A DNA stretch of 60,698 nt from NCBI GenBank assembly GCA_964436635.1, contig CAYTDM010000012.1, positions 1-60,698 of the forward strand, written 5' to 3'. Made by a program: the position numbers and the translations under genes. Shown in pieces: positions 52,429 to 60,698 of this stretch (the first letter of the stretch is position 1; every line of letters begins with the position of its first letter). The notes beneath the pieces were generated by a model, which did no database searches, was not told the origin of the DNA, and was given only the letters and a program-made list of their open reading frames with translations. The DNA is from DASRQK01 sp964436635. GTDB lineage: Bacteria > Bacteroidota > Bacteroidia > Sphingobacteriales > Sphingobacteriaceae.

Positions 52429-53271
52429 TTACATCCATTCTTTTAATGAAAAGGCTTCTTTCAGTCGAATACCTTTTTCGGTCATTTGCAAGGTGCAACA
52501 TTCATTGTATGCATCGTGTTCAAGAAACAATACATATTCATTATCCACGATTTCTTGCCAATATGAAAGTCGTTCTTGCATGGTATCTAATGGACGAATA
52601 TCGTACCCCATCACATAGGGGATCGGAATGTGGCCGACTGAAGGTAATAAGTCAGCCATGTACAACATCGTTTGTTCACCAATTTTAATTTCAGGGATCA
52701 TCATCGCTTCTGTGTGTCCGTGGACAAAGCGCATGCGGATATCTGTTGTGAATGGTAATTCACCCGAATCTGAAATAAAGGCTAATTGGCCACTCTCTTG
52801 CAAAGGCAGGATGTTTTCTGTTAAAAAAGAAGCTTTTTCGCGTGGATTTGGTGCGATCGCCCAATTCCAATGTTTTTCATTGCTCCAATATGTAGCATTT
52901 TTGAACGTTGGCACCAGATGTTCGCCTATTCGGCTGACGGCTCCTCCTACATGATCAAAGTGCAAGTGCGTTAACACCACGTCCGTGACATCGTCCAGGT
53001 GAAAACCTAATTTTGATAAAGATAAAGCAAGCTCGATGGTACCGTGACGAAAATAATGGCGGAAAAAAGACTCCCCTTGCTTATTTCCGAGGCCCGTATC
53101 CACTAAAATTAATCGATTACCGTCTTCTATTAATAGCAATCGAGCAGCCCAAGTGCATAAATTTTGATCGTCAGCCGGATTGGTTCGTTGCCAAATAGAC
53201 TTTGGCACCACCCCAAACATGGCCCCTCCATCCAACTTAAAATATCCAGTTTCTATTGAATGCAATTTCAT
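52429..53271 (-). CDS. Metallo-beta-lactamase-fold hydrolase
   Basis: 280 residues with the zinc motif THLHFDH (His102, His104, Asp106, His107), preceded by LILVDTGLG and followed by the later ligands FVHGHTEAM and EHDAYN. The overall layout resembles lactonase/quinolinase-type hydrolases. The substrate is unknown. There is no signal peptide, so it is cytosolic. It converges on the operon terminator and is divergent from pckA. CAAATTTA at 53290-53297 could be its -7 box on the minus strand, without a -33. Confidence 0.88.
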   Translation of the reverse strand: MKLHSIETGYFKLDGGAMFGVVPKSIWQRTNPADDQNLCTWAARLLLIEDGNRLILVDTGLGNKQGESFFRHYFRHGTIELALSLSKLGFHLDDVTDVVLTHLHFDHVGGAVSRIGEHLVPTFKNATYWSNEKHWNWAIAPNPREKASFLTENILPLQESGQLAFISDSGELPFTTDIRMRFVHGHTEAMMIPEIKIGEQTMLYMADLLPSVGHIPIPYVMGYDIRPLDTMQERLSYWQEIVDNEYVLFLEHDAYNECCTLQMTEKGIRLKEAFSLKEWM

Positions 53272-53397
53272 TTTTATCGGTTATAATATCAAATTTAAAT
53301 AAAATTATGCGAATTTGCTAAAACGATAAAATATAGTGAAAATCAGGCAATTGACTTAGTGTATTAAATACAATAAGTTGATTTTCAGGTCGTTTTG

Positions 53398-53430
53398 TTT
53401 GATGTAGCACAGATTAAATGGTTAGATTTG
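53398..53430 (+). promoter_or_regulatory. Candidate pckA promoter (TTTG-N21-TAGATTTG)
   Basis: TTTG (53398-53401) and TAGATTTG (53423-53430) are 21 nt apart, two more than the spacing seen elsewhere in this window. The pckA ATG lies 25 nt past the -7 box. Confidence 0.55.
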
Positions 53431-53455
53431 CCGAATCATTTAAAAAGGTACTTTT

Positions 53456-55069
53456 ATGCAGGATGCGAATAACATACCAAATTTAAGCTATTTAGGTATT
53501 CAAACTTCAAAAGCCGTTCATTATCAAAAGTCAATTGCTGAATTGGTCGAAACAGCTATTCATCGTCAAGAAGGAGTGCTTTCTGACACCGGGGCATTGG
53601 CTGCTGACACCGGAAAATTTACGGGTCGATCGCCGAAAGATCGCTTTATCGTGGAGGATTCGATCACGAAAGATGCGGTTTGGTGGGGGAGCATTAACCA
53701 AGGAATTTCTCCAACTAATTTTGATCATTTATATCAGCAAGTTTGTACCTATCTGAATGGTAAAGAATTGTTTGTGAGAGATGCGATTGCGGGAGCGACT
53801 CCTAAACATCAGATTCGTCTAAGAGCCATCACTGAATCTGCATATCAAAGCATTTTTGTGAACAATATGTTCATTCGGCCTTCTAATGAAGAAACGTCTT
53901 CAACACCCGAGTGGACTATTTTGGCAGCTACTGGCTACACTTGCCCGGATCCGAGTTCATATGGCATCAAAAACCCCAATTTTGTGATTATTAATTTCAC
54001 TAAAAAAATGATTTTAATCGCAGGAACCGGGTATACAGGAGAAATTAAAAAAGGAATTTTCACTGTCTTGAATTTCATTTTGCCGCATGATAAGAAAGTG
54101 TTGTCTATGCATTGCTCCGCAAATACGGACGAACGACAAGATTCTGCTTTGTATTTTGGTTTGTCAGGCACTGGAAAAACCACCTTATCGGCAGACCGCG
54201 AACGCAAATTAATCGGCGATGATGAACATGGATGGGACGATGAAGGAATTTTCAATTTTGAAGGGGGTTGCTACGCAAAGTGTGTAGGCTTGGATCCAGA
54301 AAAGGAACCTGAGATCTTTCAAGCGGTAAAATTTGGGGCGCTACTGGAAAATATTAATTTTCATCCAGGTACGAGGATTCCAGATTTTGACAATATTCAA
54401 AAAACAGAAAATACGCGCGTGGCGTATCCTATTCACCATATAGAAAATATTGCAGAGGGAAGTGTAGGCGGGGCGCCAAAAAACATCTTCTTTTTAACGG
54501 CTGATGCATTTGGTGTATTGCCACCTGTATCAAAGTTAAGTGTCACCCAGGCTATGTATCACTTTATATCCGGTTATACGGCGAAGGTTGCGGGAACAGA
54601 AGTGGGTGTAACCGAACCGAAAGCGGTTTTTTCCGCTTGTTTTGGTGAAGCATTTCTTCCATTGCATCCGTCTAAGTATGCGGAACTTTTGAGAGAAAAA
54701 TTACAGCAAGGGGAAATTAATGTGTGGTTAATCAATACGGGTTGGGTGGCTGGACCTTATGGAGTGGGTAGAAGAATTAAGTTGGGTTATACTCGATCTA
54801 TCATTAAAGCGGCATTAAGAGGGAATTTAAACGATGTTTCTTATCAAACGCATCCAATATTTGGGTTGAAGTATCCGACGAGTTGTCCTAATATTCCGGA
54901 TGCAGTATTGGATCCAATAGCTATGTGGGATAATGAGGAAGCGTATTATGCTCAAGCAAATCAACTTGCTCAATTATTTATCGATAATTTCAAGAAATTT
55001 GAAAGTGGGGTGAGCAGCGATGTGTTATCGGTAGGTCCGGTACCCTTGTACCAAAAAATCGATTCTTAG
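53456..55069 (+). CDS. pckA: Phosphoenolpyruvate carboxykinase (ATP)
   Basis: Gluconeogenic enzyme converting oxaloacetate and ATP to PEP, CO2 and ADP. It has 537 residues, the usual length for the ATP-type. The nucleotide P-loop GLSGTGKTT is at 235-243, preceded by the MHCSANTDERQDSALYF segment containing the metal-site residues. RSPKDRFIV near 59 and the arginine-rich RIKLGYTR near the C-terminus are also conserved. It is monocistronic, ending at a hairpin terminator shared with the converging GH109-type gene. Confidence 0.97.
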   Translation: MQDANNIPNLSYLGIQTSKAVHYQKSIAELVETAIHRQEGVLSDTGALAADTGKFTGRSPKDRFIVEDSITKDAVWWGSINQGISPTNFDHLYQQVCTYLNGKELFVRDAIAGATPKHQIRLRAITESAYQSIFVNNMFIRPSNEETSSTPEWTILAATGYTCPDPSSYGIKNPNFVIINFTKKMILIAGTGYTGEIKKGIFTVLNFILPHDKKVLSMHCSANTDERQDSALYFGLSGTGKTTLSADRERKLIGDDEHGWDDEGIFNFEGGCYAKCVGLDPEKEPEIFQAVKFGALLENINFHPGTRIPDFDNIQKTENTRVAYPIHHIENIAEGSVGGAPKNIFFLTADAFGVLPPVSKLSVTQAMYHFISGYTAKVAGTEVGVTEPKAVFSACFGEAFLPLHPSKYAELLREKLQQGEINVWLINTGWVAGPYGVGRRIKLGYTRSIIKAALRGNLNDVSYQTHPIFGLKYPTSCPNIPDAVLDPIAMWDNEEAYYAQANQLAQLFIDNFKKFESGVSSDVLSVGPVPLYQKIDS

Positions 55070-55103
55070 GGATATTTTATAGTTAATAAATTGTGTTAAG
55101 AGA

Positions 55104-55137
55104 GGGGAAGCAAATTTATTTGCTTCCCCCTTATTTT
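55104..55137. terminator. Terminator between pckA and the GH109-type gene
   Basis: An 11-bp perfect stem (55104-55114 and 55119-55129) with a 4-nt loop and a T-rich tail on the plus strand. It probably serves both converging genes. Confidence 0.9.
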
Positions 55138-55158
55138 TATAATCAGATTTCGGTGTTA

Positions 55159-56508
55159 TTAAAATCCGCTGTCATCTAACACAAAGGTGTTTTTGGCGGT
55201 TTTCCATTTGCCCCGTGTGAAATCAGGTACAGGAAGTGTTTTATTGCCTTCTTCAATGGATTGTGTAGACAATGGGAATACGACACTCATAATGACCGAA
55301 TCGTACACATCTATAGGCGTTTGTCTACGCTGTTTTACAGATTCTACGAACGCATTAAATACAAACCAGTCCATGCCTCCATGTCCAGCTCCACTCGCAT
55401 CGTTTGCATATTTTGCCCACAATGGATGGTCGTATTTTTTTACCCATTCATCCACAGGATCCCAAGCATGCGGCTTTGAAACGCCTTCGATGTGAATGCC
55501 TTTTGCCACATCCATCCAAAGACCTTTTGTGCCCTGCACTCTAAAGCCTAAAGAATACGGACGTGGAAGATGCGTGTCATGGGTTAATAGGATGGTTTCT
55601 CCATTCGCACAATTTAACATGGTTTGGGTTATGTCCCCATTTTTGTAATTGATTTTTGCATTAGGATGCCCTGGAGATTTTTGCTCCACGTAAGCAGAAA
55701 GTCCGCGTGCTTTGCTGGAAAAGGTCACCAATTCTGTAATGCGATTGCCTTTGTTGATGTCCAAGAAGGGCATCACTGGACCCAAGCCATGCGTTGGATA
55801 CAAGTCTCCATCTCGATCGATGTTGTGTTGCGTTCGCCATTGCGCTTCGCTAAAGGCATTTGGACCAAATTCCACTCCGCCGCCATACGGTTGCTTTCCA
55901 TCATTAAATAGCACCTCTCTTAAATCATGCTGATATCCGCCTTCTACATGGAGTAATTCGCCGAAAAATCCTTGACGATGAATATTTAGCATTGCCAACA
56001 CATCTCGACGATAACACACATTTTCTAACATCATATAAGGCATGCCCGTTTTTTCTGAAACTTCTACTACTTCCCAGTGATCTTCCAGGGTCAGTCCAGC
56101 AATGACTTCGCAGCCCACATACAACCCTGCTTTCATGGAATCCACAGCTTGGTCTTTATGGTATTCCCAAGGGGTTGAAATAATCACCGCATCCAGTGAT
56201 TCTTTTTCTAATAAGTTTTTGTAAGCGTTTAAACCGCCCTCTTTATATTCTTTTGGTAAGGATTTTCCAGCCTTTTGGAACATGTCCCGACTCCTTTGTA
56301 AGGGTTCTTCTTGGATGTCACAAATCGCTACCACATCGATGTCGTCGCGTCGTAGCGCTAATGCAAGGTGATTTCTTCCTCTAAGTCCCACACCAATAAA
56401 ACCCAGTTTAATTTTATCTTTTTTTTGAGCTGAAAATACATTTCCATGGGTAGCTGCTAATCCCGCTGCTGCCAATGATCCAACTCTTATAAAATTTCTT
56501 CTATCCAT
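55159..56508 (-). CDS. GH109-type Gfo/Idh enzyme (alpha-N-acetylgalactosaminidase-like)
   Basis: 449 residues. A Tat signal (DRRNFIRVGSLAAAG) is followed by an NAD-binding fold (LGFIGVGLRGRNHLA) and segments CYRRDVLAMLNIHRQG and GGYQHDLREV, which are characteristic of glycoside hydrolase family 109. These enzymes use bound NAD+ in an oxidation-elimination mechanism to cleave terminal alpha-GalNAc. The exact substrate is inferred. It is divergent from an N-acetylhexosamine-kinase-like gene with 119 bp between starts, suggesting a GalNAc/GlcNAc salvage pair. Confidence 0.88.
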   Translation of the reverse strand: MDRRNFIRVGSLAAAGLAATHGNVFSAQKKDKIKLGFIGVGLRGRNHLALALRRDDIDVVAICDIQEEPLQRSRDMFQKAGKSLPKEYKEGGLNAYKNLLEKESLDAVIISTPWEYHKDQAVDSMKAGLYVGCEVIAGLTLEDHWEVVEVSEKTGMPYMMLENVCYRRDVLAMLNIHRQGFFGELLHVEGGYQHDLREVLFNDGKQPYGGGVEFGPNAFSEAQWRTQHNIDRDGDLYPTHGLGPVMPFLDINKGNRITELVTFSSKARGLSAYVEQKSPGHPNAKINYKNGDITQTMLNCANGETILLTHDTHLPRPYSLGFRVQGTKGLWMDVAKGIHIEGVSKPHAWDPVDEWVKKYDHPLWAKYANDASGAGHGGMDWFVFNAFVESVKQRRQTPIDVYDSVIMSVVFPLSTQSIEEGNKTLPVPDFTRGKWKTAKNTFVLDDSGF

Positions 56509-56627
56509 GCTATTAGTGGCCTATTTGAATTATAATTCTATGTTTATATATTGCGAAAGCAAGATAAACATTTCTGCTATTTTCACCATATTAAATGTAA
56601 ATTCGACGCGGGTATATTCAATTAAAC

Positions 56628-57755
56628 ATGATTGTAAGTCAGCTTGAACCAGAAGAAAAAGAACAGCTTTTCGCTTTACTTAATGAATTTCAGTTAGTTT
56701 CGTCCCCTTCGGAAATAAAAGTCTTTGGGAATGGATTAATCAATTCGACCTTTAAGGTGGATGTGGAGTCACCCGAATTAGACGGTTATGTCTTGCAAAA
56801 AATTAATATTCACGTTTTCCCTTCGGCAAACGACTTGATGGATAATATTTTGTTAGTTCAAGAGAAATTTTCAGCCATGAAAAGGGCAGGAACATTTCCT
56901 TTTCAAGACGTGTTGACGTTTGTGCCAACAAAACAAGGAAATTATTATTTCAAAGACACATCAGGAAATCATTGGAGAGTTTCAAAATATATTAAAGACT
57001 CCATTTGTTTTCAACAAGTTGAATCTGTAGAACAGGCCAAATCTGCTGGATGGGCATTCGGACAATTTCATAAATTATTGGGGGATGTAAACCCTGCCAC
57101 TTTAAAGCAAGTCATTCCAAACTTCCATCACATCGGAGTTCGATTGAAGCAATTGGAAGCCGCAAAACAAGGTGATCAAGCAAATAGATTGGAGACTTTG
57201 GACAAAGAAATAGCTTGGATAGCTGCCCGTACCGATGCGATGTGTACATTAATAAAATGGGGCGAAAGCGATCTGTTGCCTACGCGAATCCTTCATTATG
57301 ATCCCAAAATAAATAATGTATTATTTGATGCCCAAAATAGGGTGCATAGTGTGATCGATTTGGATACGGTCATGCCCGGTTATCTTGCGTACGATTTTGG
57401 CGATGCCATTCGCTCCCTAATCAATACGGCTCCAGAAGACGAACCGGATTTAAATAAGATTCAACTGAATATTCCTCATTTTGAAGCTTACGCAAAAGGT
57501 TATTTATCTGCTACGCAAAATTGGATCACGCCAAAAGAAGTAGATTCATTGATTTTTGGCGTTTTACTATTGCCGTATATGCAAGCGGTACGCTTTTTAA
57601 CTGATTATTTAAATGGGGATCAATACTATAAAATTGAGCATAAAACCCATAATTTACAGCGTGCTAAAGCGCAAATGAAACTCGTAGAATTGCTGGAAAG
57701 TCAAGAACGAAATTTAAGTTCGATCATTCAACAAATTTATCGTGCAAAAAACTAA
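56628..57755 (+). CDS. N-acetylhexosamine 1-kinase-like phosphotransferase (APH family)
   Basis: 375 residues of the aminoglycoside-phosphotransferase fold. GNGLINSTFKV and YVLQKINIHVF open the protein; the catalytic loop is LHYDPKINNVLF and the metal site VIDLDTVMPGYLAYDFGD. These match NahK-type kinases, which phosphorylate GlcNAc or GalNAc at C1, better than antibiotic-modifying enzymes. The divergent GH109-type gene could supply the free sugar. Aminoglycoside resistance is not suggested. It is cytosolic, with no signal peptide. Confidence 0.82.
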   Translation: MIVSQLEPEEKEQLFALLNEFQLVSSPSEIKVFGNGLINSTFKVDVESPELDGYVLQKINIHVFPSANDLMDNILLVQEKFSAMKRAGTFPFQDVLTFVPTKQGNYYFKDTSGNHWRVSKYIKDSICFQQVESVEQAKSAGWAFGQFHKLLGDVNPATLKQVIPNFHHIGVRLKQLEAAKQGDQANRLETLDKEIAWIAARTDAMCTLIKWGESDLLPTRILHYDPKINNVLFDAQNRVHSVIDLDTVMPGYLAYDFGDAIRSLINTAPEDEPDLNKIQLNIPHFEAYAKGYLSATQNWITPKEVDSLIFGVLLLPYMQAVRFLTDYLNGDQYYKIEHKTHNLQRAKAQMKLVELLESQERNLSSIIQQIYRAKN

Positions 57756-57785
57756 AAGAAAATTGTTTGTTTATAATAAAAAAGC

Positions 57786-57880
57786 TATCTTTGCAACCTG
57801 AAAAGACGAATAATAAAGAAATGTAGGTATTAACGACCGAAATGGATCGTTGAAATGCCTGAAAGAAATAAATAATCGAT
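57786..57880 (+). promoter_or_regulatory. rpmE2 promoter box and structured leader
   Basis: TATCTTTG (57786-57793) is a perfect -7 box, with ATTG 20 nt upstream as a weak -33. The ~80-nt leader holds a hairpin at 57825-57860: arms AGGTAT and ATGCCT (one G.U pair), an internal loop, then AACGA and TCGTT with a CC/GG top. The start codon follows 20 nt later. It could be an autoregulatory ribosomal-protein leader. Confidence 0.55.
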
Positions 57881-58129
57881 ATGAAAAAAGATTTGCATCC
57901 ATCTAATTACCGTGCAGTTGTATTCAAAGACATGTCTAATGACTATGCATTTTTGACTAGATCTTGCATTGAAACTAAAGAAACTATTGTTTTTGAAGAC
58001 GGTAACGAATATCCATTAGTCAAATTGGAGATCACGAATACTTCTCACCCGTTCTACACTGGTAAAATGAAGTTAGTTGATACTGCAGGACGTATTGATA
58101 AATTCCGTAGTCGTTATGGTAAAAAATAA
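57881..58129 (+). CDS. rpmE2: 50S ribosomal protein L31 type B
   Basis: 82 residues matching the zinc-free type B form (HPSNYRAVVFKDMSNDYAFLTRS in parts, then SHPFYTGKMKLVDTAGRIDKF). It lacks the CxxC zinc motifs of the C+ form; its single cysteine is isolated. In many bacteria the type B copy replaces the zinc form under zinc limitation; Bacteroidota usually carry only this type. It is monocistronic, with a structured leader and a strong terminator. Confidence 0.97.
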   Translation: MKKDLHPSNYRAVVFKDMSNDYAFLTRSCIETKETIVFEDGNEYPLVKLEITNTSHPFYTGKMKLVDTAGRIDKFRSRYGKK

Positions 58130-58166
58130 GCGGATATAGTTTGCTATATTTGTTAAAAATGAATTT

Positions 58167-58197
58167 AAAGTCTCGGAAATCCCGAGACTTTTTTATT
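58167..58197 (+). terminator. Terminator of rpmE2
   Basis: Perfect 10-bp arms (58167-58176 and 58182-58191), a 5-nt loop, then a T-run. Confidence 0.92.
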
Positions 58198-58237
58198 TTA
58201 GTACCTATCAAGTGAAATATAAAAATTAATTTTTTTT

Positions 58238-59494
58238 ATGCGTTTAATATTTGTTGACAATGCGGGTTGGAGAAACAAATTGTTGCCATTAACATTTTTG
58301 CGTCCGGTCAGTGCATTGCGAATAGGAATATTGACCATAGAGGAAAAATGGAGCAAGTACCTTTCTGCTGATTTCACTCATTTAAGTGAAGATTATTTGT
58401 CGAAAAAGTTCCCGCTTGAGTTGGGGGAAGAACAAGCCTATTTATTCATAAGAGGGAATGTTTGTCCGTCCCATCCATTGCTCGCGCAAATTCATGATTT
58501 AAAAGTAGGACAGGGTTTAAAGGACGAAGATGGCTGGGTCGTAATGAAAGTGGATAGGGCGATGGTTCATCCATGCCTTCATGCACTATCCTCTTCTTCG
58601 CTTCGAAATGAATCATCATTTTCTTCGCTTCGAAATGAATCATCATTTTTAAATCCTTTGATTCAGTGGATAGAAATTGAAAAGTTGGCACTAAGCATTC
58701 GATATCCAGAAGATTTATTTTTAAATAACGGTCAAGAGATTTGGCATGATTATGCATTATTGACAGCAGGAAGGACATCTGCTCCTATTTCAAAGACTAA
58801 TCAGATCTTAGGGGATCAGATTTTTGCAGAAGAAGGTGTGCAAGTGGAGTGCAGTGTGTTGAATTCTTTGCAGGGACCCATCTATTTAGGTCGTCAAGCA
58901 GAAATCTGGGAAAATTGTGCGATAAGAGGTCCTTTTGCACTCTGCGAAGGTGCTCAAGTAAAGATGGGGGCGAAAGTATATAGCAATGTAACGGTCGGCC
59001 CTTATTCACGCGTGGGAGGGGAATTAAATACCTGTGTAATTTTGGGATATTCATCCAAGGGACACGACGGATATTTAGGCAGTGCAGTTATGGGTGAGTG
59101 GTGTAATTGGGGCGCTGATACGAATAATTCTAATCTAAAGAATAACTACAAGTCAGTTAAAGTATATGACTATGAATTAGGTGAATACAGGCAGACTAAT
59201 CAGCAATTTTATGGAGTGATTATGGGGGATCATGCTAAATGCGCCATTAATACCTCATTTAATACAGGGTCAGTAGTGGGGGTCGGTGCGAGCGTTTTTG
59301 GCGCTGGATTTCCACCTACTTTTATTCCAGACTTTTCATGGGGAGGAGCACATGGCATGGATGAATACGATTTGGAATCCTTTTTTGAAACGGCTGCTTT
59401 GGTATATGAACGTCGAAATCGTATCTTTGGAGAAGAAGACAAAGACATCTTAAGGTGGGTGTTTGAGCAGACTAAAGATTTAAGAAAAAAATGA
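58238..59494 (+). CDS. GlmU-like putative sugar nucleotidyltransferase (left-handed beta-helix)
   Basis: 418 residues. The N-terminal domain (FVDNAGWRNKLLPLTFLRPVSALRIG) is the Bacteroidota GlmU-like type and lacks the usual nucleotide loop LAAGxGTRM. The C-terminal half (about 180-380) has hexapeptide repeats of a left-handed beta-helix, typical of acyl or nucleotidyl transferases (GPIYLGRQAEIWENCAIRGP). A role in making an activated amino sugar is likely but unproven; it might act on the product of the nearby hexosamine kinase. It contains a perfect in-frame 27-bp duplication (residues ~120-137). It overlaps tpiA by 4 bp (ATGA). Confidence 0.82.
   Translation: MRLIFVDNAGWRNKLLPLTFLRPVSALRIGILTIEEKWSKYLSADFTHLSEDYLSKKFPLELGEEQAYLFIRGNVCPSHPLLAQIHDLKVGQGLKDEDGWVVMKVDRAMVHPCLHALSSSSLRNESSFSSLRNESSFLNPLIQWIEIEKLALSIRYPEDLFLNNGQEIWHDYALLTAGRTSAPISKTNQILGDQIFAEEGVQVECSVLNSLQGPIYLGRQAEIWENCAIRGPFALCEGAQVKMGAKVYSNVTVGPYSRVGGELNTCVILGYSSKGHDGYLGSAVMGEWCNWGADTNNSNLKNNYKSVKVYDYELGEYRQTNQQFYGVIMGDHAKCAINTSFNTGSVVGVGASVFGAGFPPTFIPDFSWGGAHGMDEYDLESFFETAALVYERRNRIFGEEDKDILRWVFEQTKDLRKK
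58595..58648 (+). repeat. Perfect in-frame 27-bp tandem duplication
   Basis: Units 58595-58621 and 58622-58648 are identical and encode SSLRNESSF twice within the linker of the GlmU-like protein, before the beta-helix. The lack of any difference suggests a recent event. Confidence 0.95.
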
Positions 59495-60264
59495 GAAAAA
59501 AAATAGTTGCCGGTAATTGGAAGATGAATTTGGATCTAAATGAAGGGCATTCCTTGATTGCCGAAATTATTCCAATGGCACAAGATGAATTGAGAGGGGG
59601 ACAACAGCTTGTTATTTGCGCGCCCGCCATTCATCTTACGAGTTTAGTTCAACTTGCAAAGCATCAATCTAATGTGGTCATAGGTGCTCAAAATTGTCAC
59701 CATGAAAAAGCGGGGGCTTATACTGGAGAAATTTCAGCCAGTCAAGTGGCTTCTACGGGTGCCAAATATGTGATTATCGGTCATTCTGAACGTAGACAAT
59801 ACTTTAAGGAAGATGGCTTTCAATTAGAGAAGAAAATTATTTTGGCCATTGAAAATGGTTTAAAACCCATTTTTTGTGTTGGTGAAACCAAAGAGGAGAG
59901 AAGCAGTGGGAACTACTTTAAGGTGATCGGAAATCAATTGGAGGAGGTCTTAAAATCCCTTTCAAATGTGCAGTTTAATGAGGTTGTGTTAGCCTATGAG
60001 CCGGTTTGGGCCATCGGTACAGGTTTAACTGCCAGTCCGGAAGAAGCTCAAGAGGTCCATGCTTTTATCAGGGAGAAAATCGCCCAATTATTTGATGGTG
60101 AAGCGGCATTTAATGTGAGTATTTTATATGGGGGAAGTTGCAACCCAAGCAACGCTCCTCAATTATTTGCGCAAGCAGATATCGATGGAGGATTAATCGG
60201 TGGTGCATCTTTGAAATCAAGGGATTTTATAGATATCGCAAAGGTTTTTAACGAATCAGCATAA
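59491..60264 (+). CDS. tpiA: Triosephosphate isomerase
   Basis: Glycolytic enzyme interconverting dihydroxyacetone phosphate and glyceraldehyde 3-phosphate. It has 257 residues. Catalytic Lys11 (GNWKMN), His98 (IIGHSERR) and Glu170 (AYEPVWAIGTG) are all present, with the phosphate-binding YGGSCNPSNA near the end. The ATG overlaps the previous stop as ATGA, indicating translational coupling. It is followed by prmA after 18 bp, a pairing often seen in Bacteroidota. Confidence 0.98.
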   Translation: MRKKIVAGNWKMNLDLNEGHSLIAEIIPMAQDELRGGQQLVICAPAIHLTSLVQLAKHQSNVVIGAQNCHHEKAGAYTGEISASQVASTGAKYVIIGHSERRQYFKEDGFQLEKKIILAIENGLKPIFCVGETKEERSSGNYFKVIGNQLEEVLKSLSNVQFNEVVLAYEPVWAIGTGLTASPEEAQEVHAFIREKIAQLFDGEAAFNVSILYGGSCNPSNAPQLFAQADIDGGLIGGASLKSRDFIDIAKVFNESA

Positions 60265-60282
60265 TTTGCTAAAGAATTTACA

Positions 60283-60698
60283 ATGCAGTATACAGAAGTT
60301 GATTTCTCCATACGTCAAGGGGAAGAATGGCAAAAAGATGTTTTTGTTCAAGAATTAGGAACCCTGGGTTTTGATTCATTTGAGGATAGGGAAGGGGGTT
60401 TTTTAGCCTATATTCCTTCTGCACAATTTGATTCTGAAACCTTGGATCAATTAATCTTCCAACAAGATGTTAGTTTTAGCGTAACGTATTTGGTAAAGGA
60501 AATTGAGGGTCAAAACTGGAATGAAGTTTGGGAAAGCAATTTTAATCCGATTAGCATCGATCAGACATGCTATGTGAGGGCCACTTTTCACGATCCTCAG
60601 CCAGAATATCCCATAGAAATCGTGGTGGATCCTAAGATGGCATTTGGAACAGGGCATCATCAGACGACTTCGATGATGATTCGGTACCTCTTGAAATT
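60283..60698 (+). CDS. prmA: Ribosomal protein L11 methyltransferase (C-terminus cut by window edge)
   Basis: SAM-dependent enzyme that trimethylates ribosomal protein L11. Only the first 138 codons are present, because the gene runs off the window end. The N-terminal L11-recognition domain (WNEVWESNFNPISI) and the start of the catalytic domain (VVDPKMAFGTGHHQTT) match PrmA, in which the DPxxAFGTGxHxTT motif begins the SAM site. The ATG at 60283 lies 18 bp after the tpiA stop, so co-transcription is likely. Confidence 0.93.
   Translation, partial: MQYTEVDFSIRQGEEWQKDVFVQELGTLGFDSFEDREGGFLAYIPSAQFDSETLDQLIFQQDVSFSVTYLVKEIEGQNWNEVWESNFNPISIDQTCYVRATFHDPQPEYPIEIVVDPKMAFGTGHHQTTSMMIRYLLK

Noticed and set aside
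52356..52688. 110-codon plus-strand frame after the sugar operon
   Set aside because: It runs through a terminator hairpin and the complement of the metallo-hydrolase gene.
56628..57755. Aminoglycoside resistance gene
   Set aside because: The APH fold is present, but the opening and metal-site motifs match N-acetylhexosamine kinases, and the neighbour is a GH109-type enzyme.

Overview
The window is a Bacteroidota chromosome fragment, most likely from the Cytophagales or a related order (family not resolved). Evidence: AT-rich DNA; a recurring promoter pattern TTTG-N19-TAnnTTTG typical of the Bacteroidota primary sigma factor; few Shine-Dalgarno sequences; a biosynthetic-type arginine decarboxylase beside argS; gyrA followed by TPR genes; a type B L31 protein; and many exported Gfo/Idh proteins with Tat signals. 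It looks like a draft scaffold: both ends cut genes (clpB, prmA) and a 10-N gap lies at 48838-48847. No stretch longer than 300 bases lacks a gene, and I saw no tRNA, rRNA, insertion sequence, prophage or CRISPR array.

Layout. 1-7.8 kb is mostly minus-strand housekeeping and envelope genes: clpB (partial), an exported Mn-type superoxide dismutase, nhaA, an M28 peptidase, two small membrane/lipoproteins and arginine decarboxylase. 7.9-14.3 kb holds argS, a flavoprotein, a UMF1-type transporter, a LuxE-like acyl-activating enzyme and rlmB. 14.4-24.9 kb holds gyrA with two TPR genes, an MscS channel, coaA, an SpmA/SpmB-like double gate protein and a membrane pyrophosphatase. 25-37.6 kb holds yceI, an OmpA lipoprotein, DUF983, an AraC regulator, a tricorn-like protease, a glutaryl-CoA-dehydrogenase-like enzyme, folB, a very large protease/propeller/Omp85-barrel fusion, a degenerate GIY-YIG protein and an XRE-S24 regulator. 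37.7-42.7 kb is the rimP-nusA-infB translation/transcription cluster.

42.9-52.3 kb is one run of eight plus-strand genes with small gaps: SUMF1-fold protein, Gfo/Idh, ApbE, TIM-barrel isomerase, NupG-type sugar/nucleoside symporter, GMC oxidoreductase, Gfo/Idh, and gluconate-dehydrogenase subunit 3 with a Tat lipoprotein signal. It reads as a periplasmic sugar or glycoside oxidation module. 52.4-60.7 kb holds a metallo-hydrolase, pckA, a GH109-type enzyme divergent from an N-acetylhexosamine-kinase-like gene, rpmE2, a GlmU-like left-handed-helix protein, tpiA and partial prmA.

Most unusual signal. At four gene 3' ends (M28 peptidase, yceI, DUF983, gluconate-dehydrogenase subunit 3) a short tandem array begins in the last codons, spans the stop codon and continues downstream for 3-6 copies. 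Each array uses its own gene's terminal sequence, with periods near 11 or 20 bp. The unit sequences are unrelated between genes, so the common factor is position, not sequence. Three of the four lack a hairpin terminator, while most other operon ends have one. Other points of interest are face-to-face speA/argS promoters with an 8-bp-arm palindrome, an 18-bp inverted repeat over the ompA-like start codon, a hairpin plus T-run inside the predicted rimP leader, a structured leader before rpmE2, and a leucine at the GyrA position equivalent to E. coli Ser83.
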